From positions 1-64,000 of the forward strand of contig JAFSMO010000110.1 in the NCBI GenBank assembly GCA_017447865.1: a stretch of 64,000 nt of DNA. The letters are read 5' to 3'. Positions 42,129-50,288 of this stretch are shown piece after piece. Position numbers and translations under genes: made by a program. The stretch's first letter is position 1. The number at the start of each line of letters is the position of its first letter. The notes beneath the pieces were generated by a model. The model ran no database searches, was not told where the DNA came from, and saw only the letters and a program-made list of their open reading frames with translations. The DNA comes from Thermoguttaceae bacterium (GTDB lineage Bacteria; Planctomycetota; Planctomycetia; Pirellulales; Thermoguttaceae).

Positions 42129-43424
42129 ATGAAGAAAAATCATTCCTTGATCGCCCGGAGTTTTTACTTCCTTTTTGCAGTTGGAATCCTGTACGGGATT
42201 TACGTCCTTTTCCTCGGAAGTGGGCAAAACCGTGAAAAAGAATTCCAGGATTTTCCAAATTTAGATCCGTTTTTGCAAACTGGTCAATTTTCCGACGAGG
42301 AAGTTTCGGAATCCATTGCACTGTACGAATCGGGACTCGCGAGAGTTTCCGGGCGTTTGGGGAATAGCGTACTGGTTCAAAATTCTTCGGAATCCGAGGA
42401 TGGAGACGCGCCTGCCATTCCGCAGGACTCCTCGTTTTCTGCGGCCAACCCGATCATGCTGGGGGCCCCAATGGGGCAAAACCCGGAGAATTCAGGCCTG
42501 ATTCTTCCGCCGCAAAATCCTAATCCGCTTGAAGCGGATATTTGGCAGATCGAAACCTCTTGGGCTTCCCACACTCACCCAACGGGCGATCAGCTCCGAA
42601 AGATCAGATTCTTCCGCAGAAATGGAAATCAATGGGAAAAATCCGACATAAAAACGTTTCTGAGTACTCAAGGAAGATCCCAACCAGTCATTTTTTACTT
42701 TCACGGAAATCGATCAGACATAAACTACGCGACGATTCAGGGAACGATGTGCCTTCGCAATTACACGACGGAAATTCCAGCCCGGCTCGTAATTTGGCGT
42801 TGGGACGCTGACCGCGTTTCCATCCGCCCCCGAGTCGAGTATGGAACGAAGGCAAATTACGCCGATTTCCAGGGGTTTTATCTCGCGAACATCCTGGGGC
42901 AAATGAACGAAAACGCTCCCGTTGTCCTCGTTGGCTACAGTTTTGGGGCCAGAGTGGTCATGGGTGCTTTGCATCTCCTTGGAAATGGAGTCCTGGAGAA
43001 CCGGACGCTGGAATCCACATTCCCGTCTGAACCGCAGGAAATTACGTTCAATTTGAAAAAGAAGCCGGAGGGTCAAACCCAGGAGGGGCCGAAAAAACTT
43101 CCAAAGTTCAACGTTCTGCTCGTCGCTGCCGCCATTTCCTGTAACGCGATGGTTCCAGGAGCCACTTACGACCGCGCATTGGACGTGATTTCTGAAATAC
43201 ACGTCACCCAGAACGGAACAGACCCGGCCCTGAAATACTATCCGCTGTTGTACAGCCGCCGCTTCCGCCTGCCGGAGGCCATCGGCTACGTGGGACCGGT
43301 TTTAAGCAAGGTCAAAAAGGAAAATGCTGAAAAAGTCCACGTGATCCGTCTGGAGTACCAGTCGCATCAGTTCCTCGATTACATGTCGCTGCGCTGCGTA
43401 CAAAACGGTATGGAGTTTGAGTGA
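42129..43424 (+). CDS. Membrane-anchored alpha/beta hydrolase-like protein
   Basis: A 431-residue protein with one N-terminal helix (RSFYFLFAVGILYGIYVLF), so anchored and facing outward. From about residue 180 it has an alpha/beta-hydrolase core: strand plus oxyanion loop VIFYFHGNRSDIN, and the nucleophile elbow VLVGYSFGARVVMGAL with Ser at about 276. The Asp and His of the triad cannot be fixed, although a late HQFLDYM is a candidate. Similar cores occur in DUF900-type esterases. The gene and its 240-base leader are more A/T-rich than the neighbours, and it stands alone between opposite genes, so transfer is possible (inference). The start is preceded by GGTGAAG. Confidence 0.65.
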   Translation: MKKNHSLIARSFYFLFAVGILYGIYVLFLGSGQNREKEFQDFPNLDPFLQTGQFSDEEVSESIALYESGLARVSGRLGNSVLVQNSSESEDGDAPAIPQDSSFSAANPIMLGAPMGQNPENSGLILPPQNPNPLEADIWQIETSWASHTHPTGDQLRKIRFFRRNGNQWEKSDIKTFLSTQGRSQPVIFYFHGNRSDINYATIQGTMCLRNYTTEIPARLVIWRWDADRVSIRPRVEYGTKANYADFQGFYLANILGQMNENAPVVLVGYSFGARVVMGALHLLGNGVLENRTLESTFPSEPQEITFNLKKKPEGQTQEGPKKLPKFNVLLVAAAISCNAMVPGATYDRALDVISEIHVTQNGTDPALKYYPLLYSRRFRLPEAIGYVGPVLSKVKKENAEKVHVIRLEYQSHQFLDYMSLRCVQNGMEFE

Positions 43425-43434
43425 TTCCTGAAAG

Positions 43435-43493
43435 AAAAAAGGGAGAAACGGGCACTTAAATCTTTCTTTCTTCCACCCGTTTCTCCCTTTTTT
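43435..43493. terminator. Strong bidirectional terminator
   Basis: AAAAAAGGGAGAAACGGG (43435-43452) pairs perfectly over 18 bases with CCCGTTTCTCCCTTTTTT (43476-43493). It separates the ends of two convergent genes and carries T runs on both strands. Confidence 0.9.
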
Positions 43494-43503
43494 CGTTCCC
43501 ATC

Positions 43504-43538
43504 TTAATTCATAATTCAAAATTCATAATTCATAATTA
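43504..43538. repeat. Single heptad arm (element 4)
   Basis: Five units of period seven: TTAATTC, ATAATTC, AAAATTC, ATAATTC, ATAATTA. The last bases overlap the stop codon of the minus-strand gene ending at 43536. Confidence 0.8.
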
Positions 43539-44804
43539 ACGCCTCGCGTTTTCCATTTCCCACGCGGCTACGAGGTAAAAGATCCCGCTCGTCGCGACCC
43601 GGTCCGGATTCAGGCGGAGGATGGCGCGGCGCAGCAGTTCACGGCTTTCGGCCGGAAATTCCCGGGTCGGGCAAAGCAGCTGAGTCATGGCCGCCTCACC
43701 GGTCTGCCGCGGATTGTACCAGATTTTCCGGCACGGCGTAGCCCACGGGATCCCGCCCCCTTCGACACGCCAGTCTTTGAAAAGAAACTCCATCTCGAGC
43801 CCTTTGGAATCGTTTTCGGCCCACTGAAGCCGTTTCGCGGCGACGTCGAAAAGGATTTCCATCGTCTGTTCCATCTTCTGACGCAAAACCGGGTCAGTCT
43901 CCAGAAGCCACAGAAGCTCCAGCGACGCCTGCGCCTGAAGCATGGCCCAGCCCGCCACGTTCTGCAGGGCCTCGGCGTTAAGCGACTGCTCGACGGCCGG
44001 CGCGATGTACTTCCGGTACTCGGTGAAGTACGTTTCCGACTTCTGTTTCAACTCCGCGTTCGCACTCCTCCGACAGACGTCCCACGCCGCGGCATAGATC
44101 ATCGGCAGACGCGCCGCCTCGTGCGGGGCCACGTCCCACATCCGGGCGATCCCGCGCGAGTTGGGTTTTCCGTCGAGGTTCAGGGAGTCGTAGCGGTTGG
44201 CCGGCGTGACGGTCCGGATCATTCGGTCGGCGATGAGGCTCAGAATGGCGGCGATCTCCTCAAGCTCGTTTTGGTCGCACAGATCCGAGACGGAGTAGTG
44301 CCACAGACCGTGCACCGCGTGCGTGTACTGGTCGCGGGAAGTGCCCGGGTACACGGATTTCCCGTCCGTCGGGCAGACGGCGCGGGCGACGAAACCCGGG
44401 TCGGAGTGCACGGTCGTGCAGAGCTTCACGCCGAGCAGGATCTCGTGGGCGCACCGCTTCATTTCGGCCTTTTCCTTTTGGGTTTTAGCCGTTTTCGCGC
44501 GAGCCAGGATCCCCTCCATCCACGTTCCGGCAAAAATCATGCCGTCTTCCATTCCCGTGTCGTAGCCGAACTCGTTCGGGACGATTTTCCGAATTTCCTC
44601 CGGCGTGGGAAGATGCTGCTGCCACTGCCCCGGCTCCCAGCTCGTCAGGTAGTCGTAGAAAATGTGCGTCTCGGGCACGAAAAACCGCTCCCAGGAAACG
44701 TCCCAGAGCGCCCGTTCCACCTCATCGGCGTCCTCTGCGAAAAGAGGAGCCACAAGGAAATTTACAAGCAAAACGGTCAAGAAAAAAGTATTTTTAGTCT
44801 TCAT
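43536..44804 (-). CDS. Unknown secreted helical protein
   Basis: A 422-residue protein with a signal peptide (KNTFFLTVLLVNFLVAPLFA). The body is mostly amphipathic helices with aromatic patches and looks like an alpha/alpha toroid of the six-hairpin glycosidase type: DGMIFAGTWMEGILARA, HSDPGFVARAVCPTDGKS, RDQYTHAVHGLWHYS and AQASLELLWLLETDP. The GTSRDQYTHAVHGLWHY block resembles the sugar-binding face of such enzymes but I cannot name the family. Its location among secreted glycan enzymes fits a role in polysaccharide processing (inference). No convincing RBS is visible. Confidence 0.6.
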   Translation of the reverse strand: MKTKNTFFLTVLLVNFLVAPLFAEDADEVERALWDVSWERFFVPETHIFYDYLTSWEPGQWQQHLPTPEEIRKIVPNEFGYDTGMEDGMIFAGTWMEGILARAKTAKTQKEKAEMKRCAHEILLGVKLCTTVHSDPGFVARAVCPTDGKSVYPGTSRDQYTHAVHGLWHYSVSDLCDQNELEEIAAILSLIADRMIRTVTPANRYDSLNLDGKPNSRGIARMWDVAPHEAARLPMIYAAAWDVCRRSANAELKQKSETYFTEYRKYIAPAVEQSLNAEALQNVAGWAMLQAQASLELLWLLETDPVLRQKMEQTMEILFDVAAKRLQWAENDSKGLEMEFLFKDWRVEGGGIPWATPCRKIWYNPRQTGEAAMTQLLCPTREFPAESRELLRRAILRLNPDRVATSGIFYLVAAWEMENARR

Positions 44805-44820
44805 AATAGAAAGAGGGGAA

Positions 44821-44957
44821 AGCAGGAATGAGGAGTAAAAATGAAAGGCGGTAATGGAGGCCGGAGGCCGGAATTACGCGCCTTTTCAAGGTTGAAATCT
44901 TTCTGGAGCCAACATTACGCGCCAGCGCAACTCCTAACTCCTCACTCCTAACTAATT
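44821..44957. repeat. Heptad element 5 with REP-like core
   Basis: The right arm consists of AACTCCT, AACTCCT, CACTCCT, AACTAAT (44929-44957), and the left arm of AGCAGGA, ATGAGGA, GTAAAAA. The core at 44847-44882 is a hairpin starting GGCGGTAATGGAGG and ending ATTACGCGCC, followed by GGTTGAAATCTTTCTG. It fills the gap between rnfB and the next gene and touches the rnfB stop. Confidence 0.85.
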
Positions 44958-45885
44958 AGTGCGTCATGCCGTGAGTCCCGTCCGGGTTGAGCTGGTCCAC
45001 GGTCGTTTGGAAATCAGCCTTCACGATTTCGTCCATTTTTTCGTGTTCGGTCGCTTCAATGTCTTCTTCGGTCGGCTCACCCACATAAACCAGGACCTTG
45101 GCCGGGCATTTATCGATCACGGCCTGGACGTCACCCGCGCCGTAGTGGTCGTAATCGATCGTGGGGAGGTTCGTTCCCATGTGGAACATTTCGGCGTCCC
45201 TTTTCTGGCAGCCGCCGCAGCCGAGGCAGCCGATCTGGCAGACCGCCTTCACGTCCGGGCCTTTTTCACGGTTGGAACACGCGACGGCCAGGATTTGGGA
45301 CTTCTTGAACGGAATGATCGAAATGATGTGTCGCGGGCAGACCGACTCGCAGGCCCGGCACCCGACGCAATTATGGTACTTCACGCGGGCCAGGCCATCC
45401 TCGACCGCAATGGCGTCGTGAGTACAGGCGCGTGAGCAGTCACCAAAGCCCAGGCACCCGTAAGTGCAGGCCTGGATCCCGGAAATCAGGTTGGCCGCGG
45501 CGCAGGTCGGCTCGCCCGTGTAGTCCTGCACGTCTTTCCGCACAAAACGGTTTGCGCTGCAATGGACCACTGCTTTGTAGGGGAACGTCTCCCCAGCCGC
45601 GCAGCCCATGATTTGGGCGATCTCCTGATTCGACTCTTTGTTGCACTGGGTGCAGGCCCCGGGCTGAGCCTCGCCGCTGGCCAGTTTCTCGGCGTACTCG
45701 CTGCAGCCGGCGTACCCGCAGGCGCCGCAGTTCGCGCCGGGCAAAACCTCCAAAAGTCGCGTGACTTTCGGGTCAACTTCCACCCGAAACGCCACATTGG
45801 CCCAACCAAGGACCCAGCCCAAAACGGCGGCAAGGATCAGCATGACGCCGACGGCGGTAAGAATCGAAATGACGGTAATGGACAT
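44956..45885 (-). CDS. rnfB: Electron transport complex subunit RnfB
   Basis: A 309-residue iron-sulphur protein with an N-terminal membrane anchor (TVISILTAVGVMLILAAVLG), a four-cysteine cluster block NCGACGYAGCSEYAEKL...PGAC (about 47-80), and further ferredoxin-type 4Fe-4S sites CTYGCLGFGDCSRAC and CVGCRACESVCPR, plus a C-terminal cysteine group (CQIGCLGCGGCQK). RnfB links cytosolic ferredoxin to the RnfACDGE membrane complex, which pumps Na+ or protons while reducing NAD+. The other rnf genes are not in the window. AAGGGAAATC precedes the ATG. It is flanked on both sides by heptad/REP elements, so it is probably transcribed on its own (inference). Confidence 0.93.
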   Translation of the reverse strand: MSITVISILTAVGVMLILAAVLGWVLGWANVAFRVEVDPKVTRLLEVLPGANCGACGYAGCSEYAEKLASGEAQPGACTQCNKESNQEIAQIMGCAAGETFPYKAVVHCSANRFVRKDVQDYTGEPTCAAANLISGIQACTYGCLGFGDCSRACTHDAIAVEDGLARVKYHNCVGCRACESVCPRHIISIIPFKKSQILAVACSNREKGPDVKAVCQIGCLGCGGCQKRDAEMFHMGTNLPTIDYDHYGAGDVQAVIDKCPAKVLVYVGEPTEEDIEATEHEKMDEIVKADFQTTVDQLNPDGTHGMTH

Positions 45886-45902
45886 GATTTCCCTTTTTTA
45901 AT

Positions 45903-46043
45903 AGTTAGGAGTGAGGATGATGAGTTAGGAGTGAAATGGAAGGCGGTAATGGAGGCCGGAGGCCGGAATTACGCGCCTTTTCAAGGGTTGAAGTCTTTCT
46001 GCAAACCGCGTTACGCGAAGCGAAACTCCTGACTCCTGACTGA
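45903..46043. repeat. Heptad element 6 with REP-like core
   Basis: Left arm AGTTAGG, AGTGAGG and again AGTTAGG, AGTGAAA; right arm ACTCCTG, ACTCCTG, ACTGAAT, an inverted match. The core at 45942-45977 (GGCGGTAATGGAGG to ATTACGCGCC) and the following GGGTTGAAGTCTTTCTGC are nearly identical to element 5. It separates rnfB from the upstream oxidoreductase. Confidence 0.85.
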
Positions 46044-46045
46044 AT

Positions 46046-47383
46046 TCAGATTTCCAGCTTCCACGGCGCTCGGTACTCGTAGCTCAGCAGCTCGTTGGCC
46101 GCGTCGCAATTCGTAAAGCGTTCATTTTCGGAATCCCATTCCAGACGCTGCTTGACGGCGTAGGAAATATTCGCGAGGTGGCACATCGCGGTGGAGCGGT
46201 GGCCAATTTCCACATCGGCGGTCGGAAGTTCCCGGCTTCGGATGCAGTTCAGGAAGTTCAGCGCATGCAGACGCTCCGTTTCCAGCAGCGGCGTGCCGGG
46301 GAATTCCAGCGCCTCTTTCATCCTCGGACCCGGTTCACCGAACTGGCCGCCGCGTTCGGGGTAAACCTTCACGCCGCGGTCCGAAATGTAAAGCGTGCCG
46401 TCCGTTCCGCGGAATTCCACCTCGCCGATCTGGCGGTAGTTGGCGTCCGTGGCGCACATCGGGTTCCCGCACGCCTCGCCCTGGGTGAACGTCATAAGCC
46501 GGCCGGACTTGAACTGGAACACGCAGAGCATCGTGTCCGGGATCGTCCGGTCGTCGTCCACGGCAAAGTTTCCGCCCATCGCGCAGACGCTTTCCGGCCA
46601 TTCCTCGTGCAGAAGCATCCGCATGGCGTCGAAGTAGTGCACGCCCCAGTTTCCCGCCTGCGACGAGTAGCCGAGCCACCAGCGGAATTTGTACGGCGCG
46701 ATGTTTTCCTGGTACTCCTGCGCCGGGCGCGGCCCGACCCAAAGATCCCAGTCGAGATTTTCCGGCGGCGCGCACGGTTTGCAGCGGCCGATCCCGCTCG
46801 GCATCATGTTGCTCATGCGCCAGCTGCGGGAAAGCGTCACTTTTCCGATCATCTCCTCGATGTGGCGGTTCATCATGTCGACGTAATGCGGCGCACTGCG
46901 GCGGTGCGTCCCGACCTGAACGACCCGTTCGTACTTCCGGGCGGCCTGGACCATGACGCGGCCCTCGTGGATCGTCGTGCTCATCGGTTTTTCGACGTAA
47001 ACGTCTTTGCCCGCTTTGCAGGCCTCGACGGTCTGAATGGCGTGCCAGTGGTCGGGCGTGGCGAGAACCACCGCGTCAATATCGGAACGGCTCAGCAAGT
47101 CGCGGAAATCTTTCACCGCCACGGGCTTTTTGCCGTGCGCGTCGTGCACTTTTTCGAGAGTCAGCGCGTCGATGTCGCACAGACCGGCGACTTCCATTTC
47201 GGTCGGATTCGCCTCAAACGCGGTCAGCAGCTGGCCGCCGCGATTCGCGATTCCAATGTGGCCCGTACGAATGCGGTCGTTCGCTCCGAGGATCCGCGCG
47301 TGGGAGGTTTCCGTCTGAAGGGCGGCCAGCCCGAAACCGAGGGCGGAAGCGGCGGCCGATTTATGAAAATTGCGGCGATTCAT
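46046..47383 (-). CDS. Tat-exported Gfo/Idh/MocA family oxidoreductase
   Basis: A 445-residue protein with a twin-arginine signal (NRRNFHKSAAASALGFGLA). The Rossmann fold is RTGHIGIANRGGQLLTAF, EVAGLCDIDAL, DAVVLATPDHWHAIQTVEA and the catalytic-type GKDVYVEKPMSTT, with the family Glu-Lys-Pro intact. The C-terminal domain contains WDLWVGPRPAQEY, GNWGVHYFDAMRMLL and HALNFLNCIRSRELPTADVEIGHRST, marks of the large planctomycete Gfo/Idh subgroup. It presumably oxidises a sugar or glycoside in the periplasm; substrate unknown. It has a near-consensus promoter about 50 bases upstream of the start. Confidence 0.88.
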   Translation of the reverse strand: MNRRNFHKSAAASALGFGLAALQTETSHARILGANDRIRTGHIGIANRGGQLLTAFEANPTEMEVAGLCDIDALTLEKVHDAHGKKPVAVKDFRDLLSRSDIDAVVLATPDHWHAIQTVEACKAGKDVYVEKPMSTTIHEGRVMVQAARKYERVVQVGTHRRSAPHYVDMMNRHIEEMIGKVTLSRSWRMSNMMPSGIGRCKPCAPPENLDWDLWVGPRPAQEYQENIAPYKFRWWLGYSSQAGNWGVHYFDAMRMLLHEEWPESVCAMGGNFAVDDDRTIPDTMLCVFQFKSGRLMTFTQGEACGNPMCATDANYRQIGEVEFRGTDGTLYISDRGVKVYPERGGQFGEPGPRMKEALEFPGTPLLETERLHALNFLNCIRSRELPTADVEIGHRSTAMCHLANISYAVKQRLEWDSENERFTNCDAANELLSYEYRAPWKLEI

Positions 47384-47430
47384 TGGGTTTTCTTTCTTGG
47401 TTTGGAGGGCAGGAAAAACTAACTGGAACC

Positions 47431-47459
47431 ATTTTAACCTTTTTAAAATGATTTGTCAA
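47431..47459 (-). promoter_or_regulatory. Sigma-70 promoter of the oxidoreductase gene at 46046-47383
   Basis: Minus strand TTGACA (47459-47454), 17 bases, TAAAAT (47436-47431), in the divergent gap before the plus-strand gene at 47544. Confidence 0.8.
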
Positions 47460-47543
47460 GCGGGGTGGGAAAGAAAGTCGATGAAAAGTCTGGATTTTAT
47501 GCCCCACAGACGATCAAAAATTTTCCCACTCAAAGGCTTTTGC

Positions 47544-50000
47544 ATGAAAAACCTGATTTTCGCCCTGATTCTTGCGTTTTCCTTCCTCTCGTTCGGCTTC
47601 GGGGAGGATTTTCATCTCATTCAGGCCCCCGTGCCGTTTACGCTCGGCACGAGGCTGGAAATCCCCGTCCCTCTGGACGTTTTGAAGAAAGAAAAGACCG
47701 AAATTCACGTCTCCGTCACGAACGAATTTTGCGGCTGGACCGTCGTGAATCCGCGGAACGTTTACCTGACGAACGGCTCGCAGAAGCTCCACCCAGAGCC
47801 TTTCGGGAAAGCCGACGGCGGGAACTGCGGACGGATCGCGCCCGACGAGGAGATCACGCTCGGGTTTACGCTCCCGGACGGGTTTTTGAAAGACGCCGCG
47901 CCGGATTCTGTCAAGCTCGTTTTTGAGGCCGGAATTTTCAGCTGGGAAACGCCCCGCGGCGAGTTTGCGCTGGAGGCCTGGACGGGCGAAAAGCTGCGCG
48001 TCCAGTCGGAAACGGACCCGTACGGGCGCATCGTCCGGCTGAAAATCTCGGGGGTTTTGAACATTCAAAAGGCGATTTTGGAGCTTCCCGACGGCGACCT
48101 GCTCGAGGTTTCCGGGGAGGCGGAGCCGCGTTTTCTGTTTCGTTTTCCGGTCCTTCAGAAGGGCGTGCGGGATTTCCCGGTCGGCGTGACGCTCGAAATG
48201 GCGGGCGGAGCCGTGCGGACCGAAAAGGTTCAGATCCACGTGCCGGAAATTCGGACCGGCGCGCCGTTGGCGGACGGGGAGATCCTGGTCGGCGTCTGCT
48301 TTTACACGGGGTTCCGGCCGGAGTTCATGGACGATTTTTTGAGGGAAAAGGGGGGAAATCTGGCGGTTTTCTGGCCTGGCGCGCCTGAAAAGTCCTCCGA
48401 TCCGGACCTTTTCCGGAAGTACGTCGCGAGGCTGGCGGAGGCGGGGGTTTATTCCATGACGATTTACCAGAACGCGCCGCACGAAAAGGTCGAAAAGCTG
48501 AACGAAGCCGGGAAAAACCGGTACTTCCTGCAGAATAATATCGGGGAGTACGCGAGCTACATGTACCAGGGGATCGACTCGGCGCGCGCCTGCCGGGTCC
48601 CGCAGGGGAAGGACCTGATGGACTGCCGCGACTTCTTCGTGAACGACTACATTCCCCGCGCGCTGGAAATGTACGCCCGGAATTACCCGTACTTTTTCTC
48701 GACTTCCGGGGCTTCGTTGGCGCATTACGAGCTGGAGGGGGGGATCCCGTTCATCTGCTCCGAGCTTTACGCGATCGGGGCGCAGAATCTCGCGTGGGCC
48801 AGTTCCGAAATGCGCGGGGCCGCAAGGCAGTGGAAGCCCGAGTTCTGGGGCGGCTGGCTGGCTCACGAGTGGCAGACCTGCGCCGTGCCGTACCAGTGCG
48901 AGCAGAAATTCCGGCTTTTGCGCGCGGGTTTCCTCCAGCAGTACCTCATGGGCAGTTCGCTCATGATCCTGGAGTCCGGCTCCCAATCGACGCAGGCGGG
49001 CGAGTACACGGCCGAGTCCGGAAAGCGTAATTTCCCGTACGAGCACGAGATCCCGGCCCGGTACCGCGCGGAGGTGAAGCGTTTTTACGATTTTGTGCAG
49101 AAGTCCCCGAAACGGACCGGCTCGCCGAAAACGCCCATCGCGCTGGCTCTGGGAAACGGCGACGCGTACGTGGGGCTGAATCTTTCCTTTCCGGTCTGGG
49201 CGCAGCACGAAAATGCCGCGAAAGATCCGCGGTGGCGGTACGGCGACGCGCAGAAATCGTCCGCCCTGCTCCAGAATATTTTCTGCCCCCTGGCGGCCGA
49301 CGTGCTGAAGCCGTACTCGAACCACTGGCTCGCGGGGAGTCCGTACGGCCAGGTGGACGTCGTGGGGATCGACGATCTGACCCGGCTGGAGGACCTGAAC
49401 CGCTACGAACTGCTCGTCTATGGCGGCTGGAACTCGATGGACTCCCGCATTTTCAGGCTTTTGCAGAGGTACGTCGAAGCGGGCGGCGAGCTGGTTCTGG
49501 CGGTCCCTCATCTTTCGACCCGGACGGACTGCGAGGGCGTGAATTACGGCGTTTCGGACCTGATCCAGGGCGGCGACCTTTCGGGCCTGATGAACCTGAA
49601 AATCACGGGGCGGAAGGGGAATTTCGCGGAATTCCAGCCGATTCCGGGGGTGGCCCAGCCGGAAATCCTCGAGACGCAGGACGGCCAGCCGGTCTGGGTC
49701 AGCCAGAAGTCGGGCAAAGGGCGCGTCTCGCTTTTCCTCGGGTGGGAGTACCCGGGTCAGGAAAAACTTTCGCCGCTCTATGAGGCTAAAGTGCGCGAGA
49801 CGGCGGGCCGGTTCGTCGGCTCCGTGAGGGTCGAGACGGCGCCGGAAAATCAGGCCGCGGTCTCGTGGGCGGTTTACGACGACTGCGTCTTCATCCTGAA
49901 CCTGGACGCGGCGCGGGAGATCCCCTGCGTGCTTCACCTCGGCGAAAAGAAACAGGAAATCGTTCTTCCTCCGACGGAGATGATCCGCGTGGAGCGGTAA
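47544..50000 (+). CDS. Large secreted protein, putative TIM-barrel glycoside hydrolase
   Basis: An 818-residue exported protein (signal KNLIFALILAFSFLSFGFG). Residues about 20-240 are beta-sandwich (TLGTRLEIPVPLDVL, FLFRFPVLQKG). About 245-560 looks like a TIM barrel: FRPEFMDDFLREKGGNLAVFWPG, EAGVYSMTIYQN, AHYELEGGIPFICSELY, WKPEFWGGWLAHEWQT and YLMGSSLMILESGSQ, with Glu residues that could be catalytic. A flavodoxin-like domain (RYELLVYGGWNSMDS, AGGELVLAVPHLS) resembles beta-galactosidase trimerisation domains, then a small beta domain. I cannot assign a GH family. ATG 47544 is chosen because the signal peptide begins here and CAAAGG lies upstream. Confidence 0.65.
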   Translation: MKNLIFALILAFSFLSFGFGEDFHLIQAPVPFTLGTRLEIPVPLDVLKKEKTEIHVSVTNEFCGWTVVNPRNVYLTNGSQKLHPEPFGKADGGNCGRIAPDEEITLGFTLPDGFLKDAAPDSVKLVFEAGIFSWETPRGEFALEAWTGEKLRVQSETDPYGRIVRLKISGVLNIQKAILELPDGDLLEVSGEAEPRFLFRFPVLQKGVRDFPVGVTLEMAGGAVRTEKVQIHVPEIRTGAPLADGEILVGVCFYTGFRPEFMDDFLREKGGNLAVFWPGAPEKSSDPDLFRKYVARLAEAGVYSMTIYQNAPHEKVEKLNEAGKNRYFLQNNIGEYASYMYQGIDSARACRVPQGKDLMDCRDFFVNDYIPRALEMYARNYPYFFSTSGASLAHYELEGGIPFICSELYAIGAQNLAWASSEMRGAARQWKPEFWGGWLAHEWQTCAVPYQCEQKFRLLRAGFLQQYLMGSSLMILESGSQSTQAGEYTAESGKRNFPYEHEIPARYRAEVKRFYDFVQKSPKRTGSPKTPIALALGNGDAYVGLNLSFPVWAQHENAAKDPRWRYGDAQKSSALLQNIFCPLAADVLKPYSNHWLAGSPYGQVDVVGIDDLTRLEDLNRYELLVYGGWNSMDSRIFRLLQRYVEAGGELVLAVPHLSTRTDCEGVNYGVSDLIQGGDLSGLMNLKITGRKGNFAEFQPIPGVAQPEILETQDGQPVWVSQKSGKGRVSLFLGWEYPGQEKLSPLYEAKVRETAGRFVGSVRVETAPENQAAVSWAVYDDCVFILNLDAAREIPCVLHLGEKKQEIVLPPTEMIRVER

Positions 50001-50002
50001 TG

Positions 50003-50254
50003 GGTCCAGCTCAAAGTTCATGTCCAGCCTGCTCCAAACTCCAGCGACTATAGGCCCCGCGGATTAGGCGGATCGGGCGGATTAAGGCGGATTTTTTAAA
50101 GAAAAAGATGAAACTGAAACGGGCGTAGCCTTTAGAAAAGGCGGTTTCAAGAAATCCCTTTAATTTAAAACCAATCCGCCTTAATCCGTCCCATCCGCCT
50201 GATCCGCGGGGCCCATTGCGGCTTCGGGCTTTCCTGAAGGGCTTGAGCCTCGCG
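50003..50254. repeat. Palindromic intergenic repeat, copy B (inverted relative to copy A)
   Basis: Reverse complement of the repeat at 9102-9347: here CAAACTCCAGCGACTATAGG precedes the left arm GGCCCCGCGGATTAGGCGG, and the right arm GATCCGCGGGGCCCATTGCG ends in the GAAGCC flank read backwards. The central arms (nine-base period GCGGATTAG-type) pair with each other. It fills the gap between the end of one gene and the end of the minus-strand gene at 50289. Confidence 0.8.
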
Positions 50255-50288
50255 GACTCGGGATTTTAAGGACTTTTAACCCCGCTCT

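Noticed and set aside
47514..50021. 835-codon antisense frame opposite the large secreted protein
   Set aside because: Basic, low-complexity translation without motifs; the plus-strand gene has a signal peptide and folded-domain pattern.
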